Below, piece by piece: positions 1 through 12,200 of a DNA stretch of 64,000 nucleotides. The notes below the pieces were generated by a model. The model had not been told where the DNA came from. It saw nothing but the letters and a program-made list of their open reading frames with translations, and made no database searches. Numbering within the stretch: position 1 is the stretch's first letter; each line of letters starts with the position of its first letter. The stretch is from contig JTDE01001123.1 of assembly GCA_014338405.1 (NCBI GenBank), positions 14,131 through 78,130 on the forward strand, written 5' to 3'. A program made the position numbers and the translations under genes. This DNA comes from Paragonimus skrjabini miyazakii (taxonomy: Eukaryota; Platyhelminthes; Trematoda; Plagiorchiida; Troglotrematidae).

Positions 1-2970
1 GTACACATTTGAGGTAGAAAATGTGTGATAATTATCCATCTCAGTGACTGAAATGTCAATGGATATGTATTTATTTTGTTGTTTTTCAGCAGCAACTTTC
101 TTGGCCGTCGGGTTTCTGACTAGGTAATACAGAGACGAATTATTTGAGGTTACAATTTAGTGCCTGACAGGAGCATAATAGAAATATTCTTCTAGAAGCC
201 AACAAGTTTACAGCGTTATCACCATTGATCTGGTCTACAAGGGGTTTGGTACATTTTGTCACTTTTTAGCAAGTCATCTGCGACCTGGAATTATTGCACG
301 GATTCACACTTTGTGACCTGTTATTCGAGTCTGCTTATGAACACATTCATGTTTATAGTGTTTGCATGTCAAATCTTTCCAGGTGGAGACTCTTATCAGA
401 AGTGGGATACTATACCAATTTTTGTTTTACAGTCTTAAAAGCTTCATTGTCGCTTCACATCCCATTTATTTTATATGCAATTCTAAATAAATTATGAGTG
501 AACTTTGAACTGATCTTGACAAAGCAATCGTTAAGCCACATAACGATTTGAAACAGCTCGTTCTTCCAATGACCCCGAGTAAAACAGTTGGAAAATGTAA
601 ATCATATGTTGTCCTCCGGAGTGACTTTTCGTACGTTCTGATCAAATATGGACATGCAACTAATTTTTAACGACTCAATTTTCCACAGAGCGGAACTCAT
701 TGCTTACGGGAGTGAACAGACGGACACAAAAACGGTGAGAATGCCGACTACCAGGGTAGCCGCAGTAGCAACATAAATTGTTCTGAACACACAGGGAGGG
801 ACAGTGACGTTTGATAGCGAAAGCCTCAGCATGTAAGAGTATGATTTTTCCGTTACTCCGAAAATTTGTTGAGAATGCTTCAGGAACTTTGACTCTGTGT
901 CCTATTTGGATTATGTGTTGTTCAACCGATGATTCTAGGTGCCATTCTTCAACATCTGTACAGACGCCTGGTGTTTTTAATTGATTTTCCAGTCCTTTGG
1001 GAACATGCTCCCTGATACTAACAGCTAGCTGTCGGTTTGTTAGCAGAATGTGCAAAATGTTAATCCGGAGAACACCACATAATTTACGCCTTTTCAAGGT
1101 CTCATTTACATAGCGATTTATTGTATGTTTATTGATAATATGTTGCCATTTGTTCAGACCACCTAATACTGGACTCTTTTCAACATACATCGTCCAGCAA
1201 TACAGCTTGTTCATCAGGGTTGTATCAGAACAGAAGTGAAAGCTTATTGTAACACTTCCACATCAGTAGATCTATAATAAATATCTCCTAGCGATTTATA
1301 CCTATGATAGAAGTTACTTACCAAACAAATAAGATAGCGGCCACATATATACGTGCATCTATGTGATCACGTAGAACTTAACTGTCCACGAACATTTTGT
1401 GGATTCACTCAAAAAATACACTGTAGGCTGCGGTCGACTCTAAGTGTAATGTGTAAATTTACAAAAAATATTTAGTTACAAGTTGAGTCAAAAGAATTCG
1501 TATGAAGCCAGTTGTACAATGCGGACATATTTTGATAATTTTCTGAATAGTATTGTACTTAGACGCGTCATCTAAAACAAGTCACACTTTTTGAGTTTTT
1601 CAGAAAATGACAGTATCTTGATAAATGACCGGTTGCTAAGTGATTCACATTAATCTCATTTTATATTGTCGTTCACTGGTTGACTGTTATTCAGAGAACT
1701 CTCTCATTGCTGATTTGTTTGAACCTTAAGTTCTTTATCATGTTTGGCAATCGTTCGAATGTGTTGCACATGTTTTCGGACTTTATTCATATTTAGACGC
1801 TTACGAAATTCGTTAGAACATAGGTGACTTGATTATTGCCTGTCAAGCACCTCACAACCCAGATTGAGAGAAAACAAAATTTAAAATCCATCGGAAAAAA
1901 ATGTCATATCTTGAATTAAGGGGTATGTACAACAACAGAAGTCGTCACAACATAGGTAATCATTGTTTTAGGTTTGTCAGGGTGTTCCCGGTAAGTTCTT
2001 CTGACTTTGCATTTGCTGACTACTGTCCAATCAACAGCAAGTTATTGAACATAAAACTTTGCTTGATGTAAAAGCTTGAAACGTAGGAAATTTGACTGAT
2101 TGGACTAATCGTTCCATGGTCTTTTGTCTAGAGTGTACCGAGAGAACGATGTAGGTAAACCAAACGGTATCATTAAATGGCGTCTTGCTGTTTTTTAGTA
2201 TCGTTTAAGTTGATTGTATAGGGTAAGGTTACTGTTATGCCCAATTATCATACGGCTAACGCCGAAGGCAGCTAATGTGAGTTCCAAATATGAGCTAGAT
2301 CGACCTGTGGTTTATCGCCGTTGTAGGATATCCACAATACAAACTGTATTTTGTTCCTCGTTGTAAGATTTTCACTCATATTTCAAGGCAGATCATTTGC
2401 TAACGCGATGGTGTGAGACGCGCAACTGAATGGAAACTAGACTAATTATCCAGTGGTGAGTGCGCGCAAGAGCGCGCTTGCAAAAACGTGTGCAATAATT
2501 GATGAATCAAAGGTCTCGAACCACAATAACATTTGAGGATTGTTTGCTTCTGTGGGGGAGGCAAACAATGGGAGAAAGTTACTTGTGGCAGCCAGGGCTT
2601 CGAGCACTTCTGAATTGCCTGCCTCATGGGATTGTTGCCGTAATTTTGCGCATGTCAGAGATCACAATGACAGCTGAATCAAATGATTGATAACCAAACC
2701 GAATACTGAGCATCCAACAGTGTACTCTTTCGTTGAAAAAGACTGGGCGTATCATTAAGTAGGCTGTAGGTACATAGTACCTCGTGAAGGTTGCCTGTGC
2801 ATAAATAAACGCGTTGTGCAAAATGTCGAGTTTGTAGCTAGTCCCTAATCGTCCAAGACAAAACCCAATAAGTTTAGTTTCCAGTCTCTCCATCAGAAAA
2901 ACTTAAACAAAATTATGTGTTCACCTCAACATTTACAATTATCGCTTTATTTCCACCTCTCTCTATCCAG
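1..2970 (+). other. Intron or upstream sequence of the LAR-like gene
   Basis: No Ig1 or Ig2 exon was recognised here. The longest open frame is on the minus strand at 675-1214 (179 codons, His/Cys/Arg-rich, no family recognised). That length is near what chance allows in 64 kb of AT-rich sequence, so it is not called as a gene. Confidence 0.6.
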
Positions 2971-3249
2971 CCAAACGGTTTCGACCGCATTTTACTAATA
3001 TCCCTAATCCGCGTTATGTGGTGTCACCGGGTGGTCGGTTATCTCTCACGTGCACTGCAGTCGGTGCCCCAGTGCCGACCGTGGACTGGTATCGCGGTAC
3101 GAGACGTTTGGAACATGAGAAGTTGGACAATCAACCTCCGGGGACAGCCAGAATCATGCTGTTAGACTTGTCCGAATCAATCAATGTCACATGTGTTGCA
3201 GAGTCCAACATGGGGCGCATCTATCACGATGTACAGGTGGTAGTTAAAA
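2971..3249 (+). CDS. Lar: LAR-like exon a: third Ig domain
   Basis: The acceptor is a pyrimidine-rich tract ending in CCAG at 2970 and the donor is GTAAGT at 3250. The exon enters with two bases completing a split codon and leaves with one base, so it is a symmetric phase 1-1 domain exon. The translation is a C2-type Ig domain: Cys at codon 27 (LSLTC), core Trp at codon 39 (TVDWY) and the second Cys at codon 74 (SINVTCVAES). Most Ig domains have D-x-G-x-Y-x-C before the second Cys; this one has S-I-N-V-T-C, which parallels the exceptional S-A-N-Y-T-C of LAR Ig3 and is the best single clue to family. It also makes an N-glycosylation sequon (NVT). The upstream Ig1-2 exons were not found in the first 2.9 kb. 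The role in ligand binding is inferred from the family. Confidence 0.87.
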
Positions 3250-6200
3250 GTAAGTATTTCAAAACAGAAACCATTAGAAAAACGAATGGGAAACGAACTG
3301 TTTTTTAGGGTTCAGTGCTAACGCCCCTCCATTCGAAAACATCACACAATCTAAGCTGTCGATTTCGTCAGTTCGGAGCTCTTAACAACCGTACACAAGA
3401 GTTGTGACTCTGCGTGCGTACATTGATGCTGTTGGGTAGACTTCCGAACTGACAGCTTAGTGTGTAGGCATCTCAATAATATGCCCAGTCACATTATCCA
3501 TGCATAAATTGGTATGCAAATGCACTAGCAAAGCTACAGTACAGGCTGGTAGAAGTTCGCAAACGCATTAGCCAATTTGAAGATAATCTCGAAGTGAATG
3601 TATGTCAAATGTTTTCTCTTTAAATCAGTTAAACTGATTGATCAATTTTCATAAGCGAGCTGGTTTTCAGTTCCATAATCTGTTGTATTTTTCTAATCGG
3701 GTCTGAAGTATTATTGTGTTTAAACGTAGAACACAAAGTACGGCATAGACTACTTTATAAACAACACCAAATAAACAAGTTTTGAGAAAGTGTCATGGCG
3801 GTTGTAGGATAACTCTGAGGTCATTGCACGAGGTCTACAACCTTCAAGCATACTAGCTAAGGTTAGCCAATAGGTAGTGATCTTATTTTCGAGTCGGCAG
3901 AGTTCGTCTAACAATTAACATCCAAATTGGTTGTGTGAATTTTATTCCTGTGAAATTAGCCAATTCAAAGTAAGTGCGCTTGACGGATGAGGAGAATAAA
4001 CAAGATTACACAATCTGCCACATGAATGTGCGCAGGAGAGACCTTCACGTAAGTGAATGGGACTCAACTGGTAGCTGGCAAGTGCTAAGAGATTGTTTAG
4101 TATGAGTTACGATTAAAAGGTCAATAGGAAGGAGATCGTTAAACGCTCGCAACCACAGGAGACTTCTTCGAGCAGTTCAGCTGTCCTAGCAAGTAATTCT
4201 TACCAACGGAGGGGATTTCAACCACTGTTCAGTAAGTGAAAAATGCAAAACCTAGTGAATGACGATTCACAATAAAGATATCGGAAATAATACGAACACC
4301 ACTCCTGACGGTAGTGGATGCCACTTAAACTGATTGTGTGTATTATGTCCTCTTTGATCAGAAACATTCAACCTAGAACGTTTGATAGTTGAAAGTTCTA
4401 CTGGCACATCTGACGGAAGGAACAGAAGCAATCTATTGTACAAAAATTTAACAACACGAGTCTGAACGATAGAATAATCAATGAACTTTTTATATCTAGT
4501 AATAAGCGAACGTCATTAACACTCCGTGAAACGATCTGTTGCAATTTGAGTGCGTGCATGCTCAATGCACATCTAATCATTTTGGTAGGCAATATATCGT
4601 CGTATATATCTCATTTGTCCAAGTGTTCCTTTTTGCACCGGGGCACCCCTTTTCCAAAATGGTTTGCGCATAGTAGTAAGGTGAACGCATAAACGAACAT
4701 AAGAGATACTGCGCAAGAGATACTGTGTATGACCAGAATGACTTTTTAACTTTTGCGAGCTGGAAACTGTTGTATTCTAGAAGCAGCAGTAGCATTGTAG
4801 ATTATAACTCATTTGCGAGTTAGTTTTTCCGAGACTCATTGGAGTCCGTTGATCAGCATCGATATCAGGAGCGTTGAACTACGATCTCCACTGCGTTTGT
4901 GATAAACAGTAAACTTAACTCGCAAATGTGTTAGAATCTACTACCATGAGCATTTGTTTTTCTTACAGTAGAACATGTGTGATCGGAGTTTATCGGGTAC
5001 ACATACTTGATTATTAGCAACAACCATGAAACTGGTGTCGTGCTTCCAACGAATTTTCACCATTAGGCGACTATTACTTATCTTGTCGTACCTTATAAGT
5101 AACGACGTTGTTCGCTTGTTTGAAACTATTCAAGATGGACGATGTCTTTCATTTATGAAATGAGCTGAAAAAAACAGAATCTACAGAGCTTTGTACATTC
5201 GGGTTATAAACTTTCTTTGTTCAGATCAATCAAGTGTTTAATTTACAATCGTTTTAATGGCTTTGTCCGTCTTGTGATTATTGGTATTTGATTACGGAAA
5301 TCCACCGTACTCGACAATCTTTTGTGAGTTGTTTTGCAGTCATGTATAAAATATACCTCGTAGTTTGAAAGTGGATCAATATATTCCAGAATGAACCAGA
5401 AATCCTAGAACTATCTTACGTACAATATTATTTCACTTCGCACGCTCTAACCAGGCTCAAAGCTACATCTAACAAGAAAAAAACGATAGCCTTTAACTAC
5501 AGTTTTGACGACACTTACTCAAGAATGGCAAAGTGAGTCTTATAGCTAGGTTTAAGGGGTATATAGGTACGTTTGCTTCGAATTCAATAACCACGATGAG
5601 CTGCGTCTTTTATTACAAGACAAATATAATGTACAGGTATCGAAGATGTTACTGCAACAATGTTCAGTTTTCTGATGTACGCCTTCACCTAAATAATTAA
5701 CAGGTCATTTGAGGCGTTGTTGATTTATTCTGGACTTTCTATTCGCAGTTAGTTTTGCTTCGCTTCACTTGTAAAATCAACATTAAATATGCGTTTTTTG
5801 TTTCTATTTATTCTCGTAAAAGACTAACTAAGGATATTAAAAACTGGTTAAGACGATACAAAATAATGATGATCATATAATTAGTTGGTGCACATTTTGT
5901 GCCAATGGAACACACGAATACTGATCAGCCGAAGTTCAGACCAAGTGACTCAACAAGGCAGGAGATGATCAGCAAGTCTGAACAGCCCTGGGATAGGCCT
6001 CTGTTTAGTTTAAAGCAACTAGTAGAAAATATCCGTAAGTACATTAATCACTCATTAATAGTACCAATGACAATATGATGATTAGCATCCTGATAAAGAC
6101 TGTTACTCCTTACAGAATGCTAATCAATTTAAACGATATAATTCACACTTTGGACGGTTTGTATATGTCTGCATTTCTTCCTTCCTCCGTGCTCTTCAAT

Positions 6201-9200
6201 TTTAGCATTCACCTGTATGTCCGGTATGCAGATTTGTCTTTTTTCGTGCGTGTGTGCGCGCGCTGAGGAACTTATGCTCTCCGGATCATTTTGTACAAAA
6301 CAAAGTTATGTGATATAATCTGCTGAACGGAAAGCGATACACTCTTCCAGTCAGATTGACACGAATGTTTTTCTTGTGTAAAAACTCAAGAACGCGTAGC
6401 ATTCAGTATAGATGTCTTCAGTTAAGATAGACGCAACCATAATCTGAGGAACTATGTGCACACGTATGTCAATTCGCTCTGGGGAACCTGACAGCATAGG
6501 CATAATGCATATGATTAAGTATGAGGAGCAATCAGTCAGCGTGGTTTATAAACACCAGAATCATTCAGCCATGCATACATTAGATGCAAAAAACCGTTAC
6601 CATAGCTGTATGATAAAACGCTCTAATAAATAACTTATGCATTCTATGTGAGACATGCAAGCGTAACATTTTTAAAAGGGAAGTTTTTTCGTTCACTGTA
6701 CAACACGGAACATATTCGAATACTGGCTAAGATCATAAAACCACCACCACTCTCAAAAAGGGTAACAGGTTTCCGGTCTACCGTTCTGGTTGTTGCTGCA
6801 GGCAAACGTACACAGCTTAAAGCGAATGTCTTAATCAAAAGATGGTTGACGTACTTCAGAAAAACTGGAGAAATTTACATCGCTGTCTTTCATGCGAATC
6901 GACACGTATTCTGACAAAACTTCACCGATTGTTAAACGGGAGTTAGAGATTGCCGATGCTTCGTTTGGCGGATGTACTTACACAGTAATCAGGCATGATG
7001 AAAATACTCGATTGCTCAGATTTCTCAATACTCTGTTGGTTGTTAACTAGTCACCACAAATGTGAGTACAAAAGTAACACTTTGAAAATACCTTGGTCTC
7101 GATTGACAAGTAGGTAATATAAATGTTTTCCTCATTTCGTAGTTTTCTTTCATGTTTGCAAATTTTTTTGTCTTGAATATGTATGCAACCTAGCGGGCAA
7201 GATAACTGTTCCATATGGAATTTCACAAACGTTCATCAGTTTTACTTTAAAAAGTTTACGCAATCACGGTGGTACTTGAAAATAATGGGTTCTATATCAA
7301 AGCTGCAATAGGTTACAATTTTTAAAATCCTGTAGTTTCCAAACGATTGTCTTTCATGTACTACTCAAATTGCCAAGGTCTTTCTTGTTGGAACAAGTGT
7401 GCAATAACACAGTAAAACAAACTAGATTTATTCGCAAGTTCTTGTCTAATAATTGTTTTCAAATCGACCATGTTATGGTTGTCATAAAAATAACAGGTAA
7501 AATGAACGTGCTCGCCATAGACTTCTCAGGAAATAAATTGATGCGTACGTCAAACTAGACGAAAGCTTATTGAGTTTTATTGATCTGGCTAATCGAATGA
7601 TATAAGTGTTTTCATCGAGGTTTTCAGGACAAACTGTGACAAACAGTAAAGGAAATACAATGTGTAGACATTCCACAAAATGATCTAAAGAACTAACCGT
7701 ATGAACTACGCCATAGCCAAGATAGGATAAAAACCGGTCGACCAACAACAAACAAGAAGATTTTTACAAAAAGACGAGACTGTAATAATACTAATCGACA
7801 GTACCACCTGATGAGCTTGGAAAGTAGGTAAAATATAAGTAAGCATTCAGCGATTGAATAATTAACCGTGAAATGCCATATAGCCTTTGAGCTTAGCGTT
7901 GTGAGATCAATTCGGCCTAAGAAAATACCAGAAATCTATCGGTCTAAAACACTTCAGACGGGTTTGTTGTTAGTCAAGAAATGATATGAAATCGGTTAGC
8001 ATATAGAAGCGTAAATGTGTGTAAATAGCCCGCGGCAAAATTAGGAAATCACCCTAATATATTACCAGTTTTTTCTATGAAATAACTCACGTATTACAAA
8101 CATGCAGCGTGCAGCATGCTGAATTAATATACAATACATATATAACATATAATATATCGTCTACTAGCAAGTGTATCTCATAGGTGTGACTAAACACTTA
8201 TGAGGCATATTTGCTCGGTTGATAGATAAACTTGCCAAAACACATCGACCTACGACCATTTTAAAAAATGCCGTATAGTGGAAATATTTTCTAGCAGTTT
8301 AAAGCATCCCATAAAAGTAGTGTTAAAGTATGGTACGGCAGATATCAAGAAGACTGATAGCAGAATTATTTACTGAACGCTTTTCAGGAAAACTGTCTAC
8401 AAAGGATATACTTTTTTACGACTATTTCCCGGTATTTCTAAATATCTTTTCAGAATTCTTCAACTTAAAATACCACCGTAGGTTCCCGTGCCCAAGGATT
8501 TCAGGCACAGTTTTCCGAAGGTCAGAAACTCAGTGACGCATTTCTGTGTTCAGTATTCAACAACCTACATTTCACAACCTGTAGACCATATGTAGCGTTT
8601 TACGTTACAAATGCGAGATAATTCTGAGTGCAGCTATCAGTGTTCAGATCTTAAAACGGAACAACAACCAACTTATATGAATTTTTTGTTAGATAATGTA
8701 TGTAAGCTATATAAAACTTAATAAGTGTTAGTCATGCTACGCTTGACTGAACCCTTACTATACCTATGTACCACTTTCAAGTTTCTCTGTCCACTGATGA
8801 AAAGACACTGTGGCTGTTTTGTTTGGTCCAAACAATATCTCTGTCACAATGTTAAGCCAAGGGAATTTACTTAATCGGCTATGGTTAACTTGGCCAAACA
8901 TCCAACAACCCTCAAGGTACAGTCCAAGGTCTTCATTCAAGCCGTATAATGCGAACCGGAAGAGAGAGTTCAAATCAATATCGATTATATAGCCTTGCTT
9001 ATAGGTGGTCAAACAGTCACCTCTATCATCACCATGCTATACACTAGTACAGTTCTAGAATTGATCCATGCCCTAACGATTCCGAGTAGTAATTAGTACA
9101 TTAAGACCGTCTTAAAACTGAAGTGACCATCTAGTTTTTTGCCTTCTCTGTCATGTACATAGATTTACCCCCACCGCCACAACGGATGTACCTTATTGAC

Positions 9201-12200
9201 GTGAGTGCTACACATGCGCGCCTTGCATTTACACCGAGTAAGACTGACGGTTCAACTACAACAGCAACGTCTTCAACGATTCTGAAGTATTTGATATTTT
9301 GGATGCCTACAGAACAGTTCAACAATCACACTTTGTACACAGTGTCAAATCAGGTGATGTCATTGCTCCATCCATCACTGGCTATGTTGGATTCCACAGC
9401 AAGAACAGATGAGGTAAATATTATCAGTCGCTCTTGTCATTAATACTGACATTCTGATTTTATTAATCTACAATAATTTACAAAAGGGATGGTTGGGGTA
9501 TGGGGTGCAAGCGGTATGTAACGGACTCGAGCTCGAGAGACTATAGCAACTGATTCTTTGTAACTAATACCATTTTGGTCGTACATCTGTGAACTCGTCT
9601 GTTATTTGATCCACAAAATTTCACAGCTTAACCACAACCGAAGTGGGGTTGAAACCTACACCCTAGGATCATTTTCTCAGGCTTTTCGAAAAAAATTGGA
9701 AAACAATCAGGAACGTACTATCCCTTCTCTCTTTGGGCTCAACGGTCAACAAACACGCAGTTCACGTCTTGTCTGTTCACCTCAGTTTAATAAACGGTAA
9801 CCAAATTAGCATCAGATTGCTTTTTTGCCATTCGGTAAACACTGCAGTTTTTCACTGTTCCCTCTTAAACGGGGTTTCAATCGATACTAGTCTCGAGCAT
9901 TACGAATTATTCCTGTCAGCCTTTTTATCAATGTTGTTAACATATTGCTGCCTACTAAACAAAACCACTCAGCTGTCCATCAAAACTGTCCGATGGACTG
10001 AGCGTTCTTTTACACGTGTCCAGCCTACATTTGACTGAGTGTCTACGGTCATTCGTGGCTCAAACAGCATCGGGCAGTTTGACTGTAGATAATGGCTTTT
10101 TCCATTTTGTATTCCTACTTTTGCTAGTTAGTTGTTCAGAATGTTTGCCCGTCATAGACTCAGTAAAATGTGCTGTTTCTTATTAAAGATACAGTTTCTC
10201 AGTATTTAATGTATACTCACATTCAGTAATCTTGTTGAAACTTGCTACTAAACATTGAAGTACTCCATTATAACACATCGATAAACAGTAACTCCGGTTT
10301 TACTCAAAGAGAAGCTAAACGTTGACCAGTTACGTAGGATTATTCACGTACATGTTTCAGTTGACCCAGCTAGAAGTTGTGTAGTTCACACTAGCCTGGT
10401 TGCTTGCACCAATCACCCAGATAGATAGGTATGTAACACTATGATGCCTGGTCAGTCAGGTTTGTCGTGCAAACTAGACTGGCCTTATATCCCATAGTTA
10501 CACCGCTAGCTTCAGTTCACTGTCGTCTACCCACTGGTTTGCAATAAAATCTTTTGAGACAGTGGCATTAGTTCACAAGTGAAATTTTCCATGTCTATGT
10601 CTGAGTATTCTGACGCCATTTCAGTCCATATAAAACTCGCCTTCTGCAATAGACTGAATTTTATACTGCATGGGTACTGGCGAATGGTGAATCCGGTTTG
10701 TTATATCCTACTCAGTAAGCAGACAAATACTTTTAAAGCTGACCGCACCCCCATAATCTTTTTTTTAATTCGGATAATAAGTTATTCCAGATTGCATCTT
10801 CCTGACATTTCTTGTTAAGTCGCATTCCTGACAAACCATCATGGGATTCCGAGTACTCACATAGTTTGCCGTTTGATGTATTGAAATTGGTTAGACTAGG
10901 CCGTCTAGAAATGAAGGACAATCAACAGAACAAGAAAGTGAACCCAACAGAAATGCTGTCTTCTATATGCCACCTCAATTCTGCTACCGTTCGAATGATT
11001 ACTTTCAAGTTGTAAGCGTCCCAATATTACCGTTTAGATTAAACAAAGTTTATTGATTATATTTATCTTATTTCCCCTGTCTTGCGTCTAATATGGTTTT
11101 TTTTAGTCTTTTGCTTCCCATGATCATCTGGTAGTCTGTAATGTTCTCCACGAAAGTCGATCTCATCAACTGTGAGATATACTGAATTTTCTGTTACCCA
11201 TTTGTTTCTCTGTGCTTTCTTGCTAACATGCATTCATCCTTGGATGCTTTTCCAGGTCTGAGTACTTTACTCTATCAACTGACAGTCAAACAGGTATCTG
11301 ATTTAAAGCTCTTAGTCAACTTGTTATGTAAAACATATGATCGAACAACATTTTGTTCGATTGCTCCGTTTACACATATGAAATGATAACCGAATGAGTA
11401 TAAGGATGATTGTTTACAAACAAAATACCAATGATTATCTAACAAACATGGCTTGATGCGTGGCATGTTCGAATATTTGAAATTCTAACCACTGTGTGAT
11501 GATTCAATATAGTACTAAGTAGTGTGGCAGATTTATGATTCTAGATGATACTTAATTGTGAACAGTCAGGGCTTTGGCTGGATTCGAACCAGCGACAGAA
11601 ACACCATGCCATGGTGTTTCTGTCGTTGGTTAGAATCCAGCCGAGGTCCTGACTATTCACAATTGATTCAATATTGGTAATTTAGTTTGTGTTACAGAAT
11701 TATAGTGAAAAATTGTGGAAAGCGGGAATCGGACAACAAGGGGATGAAGTATTCTGATAAGATATATGACTGATTATTGACCTATATATAATGAAATATC
11801 AAGATAGCGTTAAATTCGCTGTCGTCTGCTTGTGGATATACGGAAATGTTTTCTTAAGATATGTGGGTAGCATCTTAAAGACATAAATCAGAAATTCTTC
11901 TTCTACTGGTTTCGTCAATGAGGAATCCACTTGAACAAAGTCTGGTGAAATAGTTAGTAAAATTTTTTGAGCCCCTCAGAACCCAGCTGTGCAAATGTAG
12001 TCTGAAGGATATTTTTGGGCCTGTTTAAAATGTAAGCAATTCATATATGTTACGGGGAATTAGATGGCATCTTCTGATGTGCAGTCTTCGTTCACGAACA
12101 TACCTCTAGCTGAGATAATTGACATTACTTTGACTGGGTGATGGAATGCGACAATAAAACAGAGTTGCTTGTCTTTCATCTAAGCACAAACAACTTTCCC

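Larger units (their letters stand above)
3250..9162 (+). other. Intron 1 of LAR-like gene (5.9 kb)
   Basis: It joins Ig3 to FN3-1 in phase 1. It contains a ~124 base imperfect hairpin near the start (3343-3466), one copy of a dispersed repeat (4961-5070), and an AT-rich stretch at 8128-8158. I see no coding sequence I can support; scattered frames of 60-96 codons have no recognisable domain. Confidence 0.75.

Noticed and set aside
675..1214. 179-codon minus-strand open frame
   Set aside because: About one frame of this length is expected by chance in six frames of a 64 kb AT-rich window; no motif seen.
7807..7830. CTGATGAG at 7808 as a hammerhead start
   Set aside because: No complementary stem II followed by GAAA.
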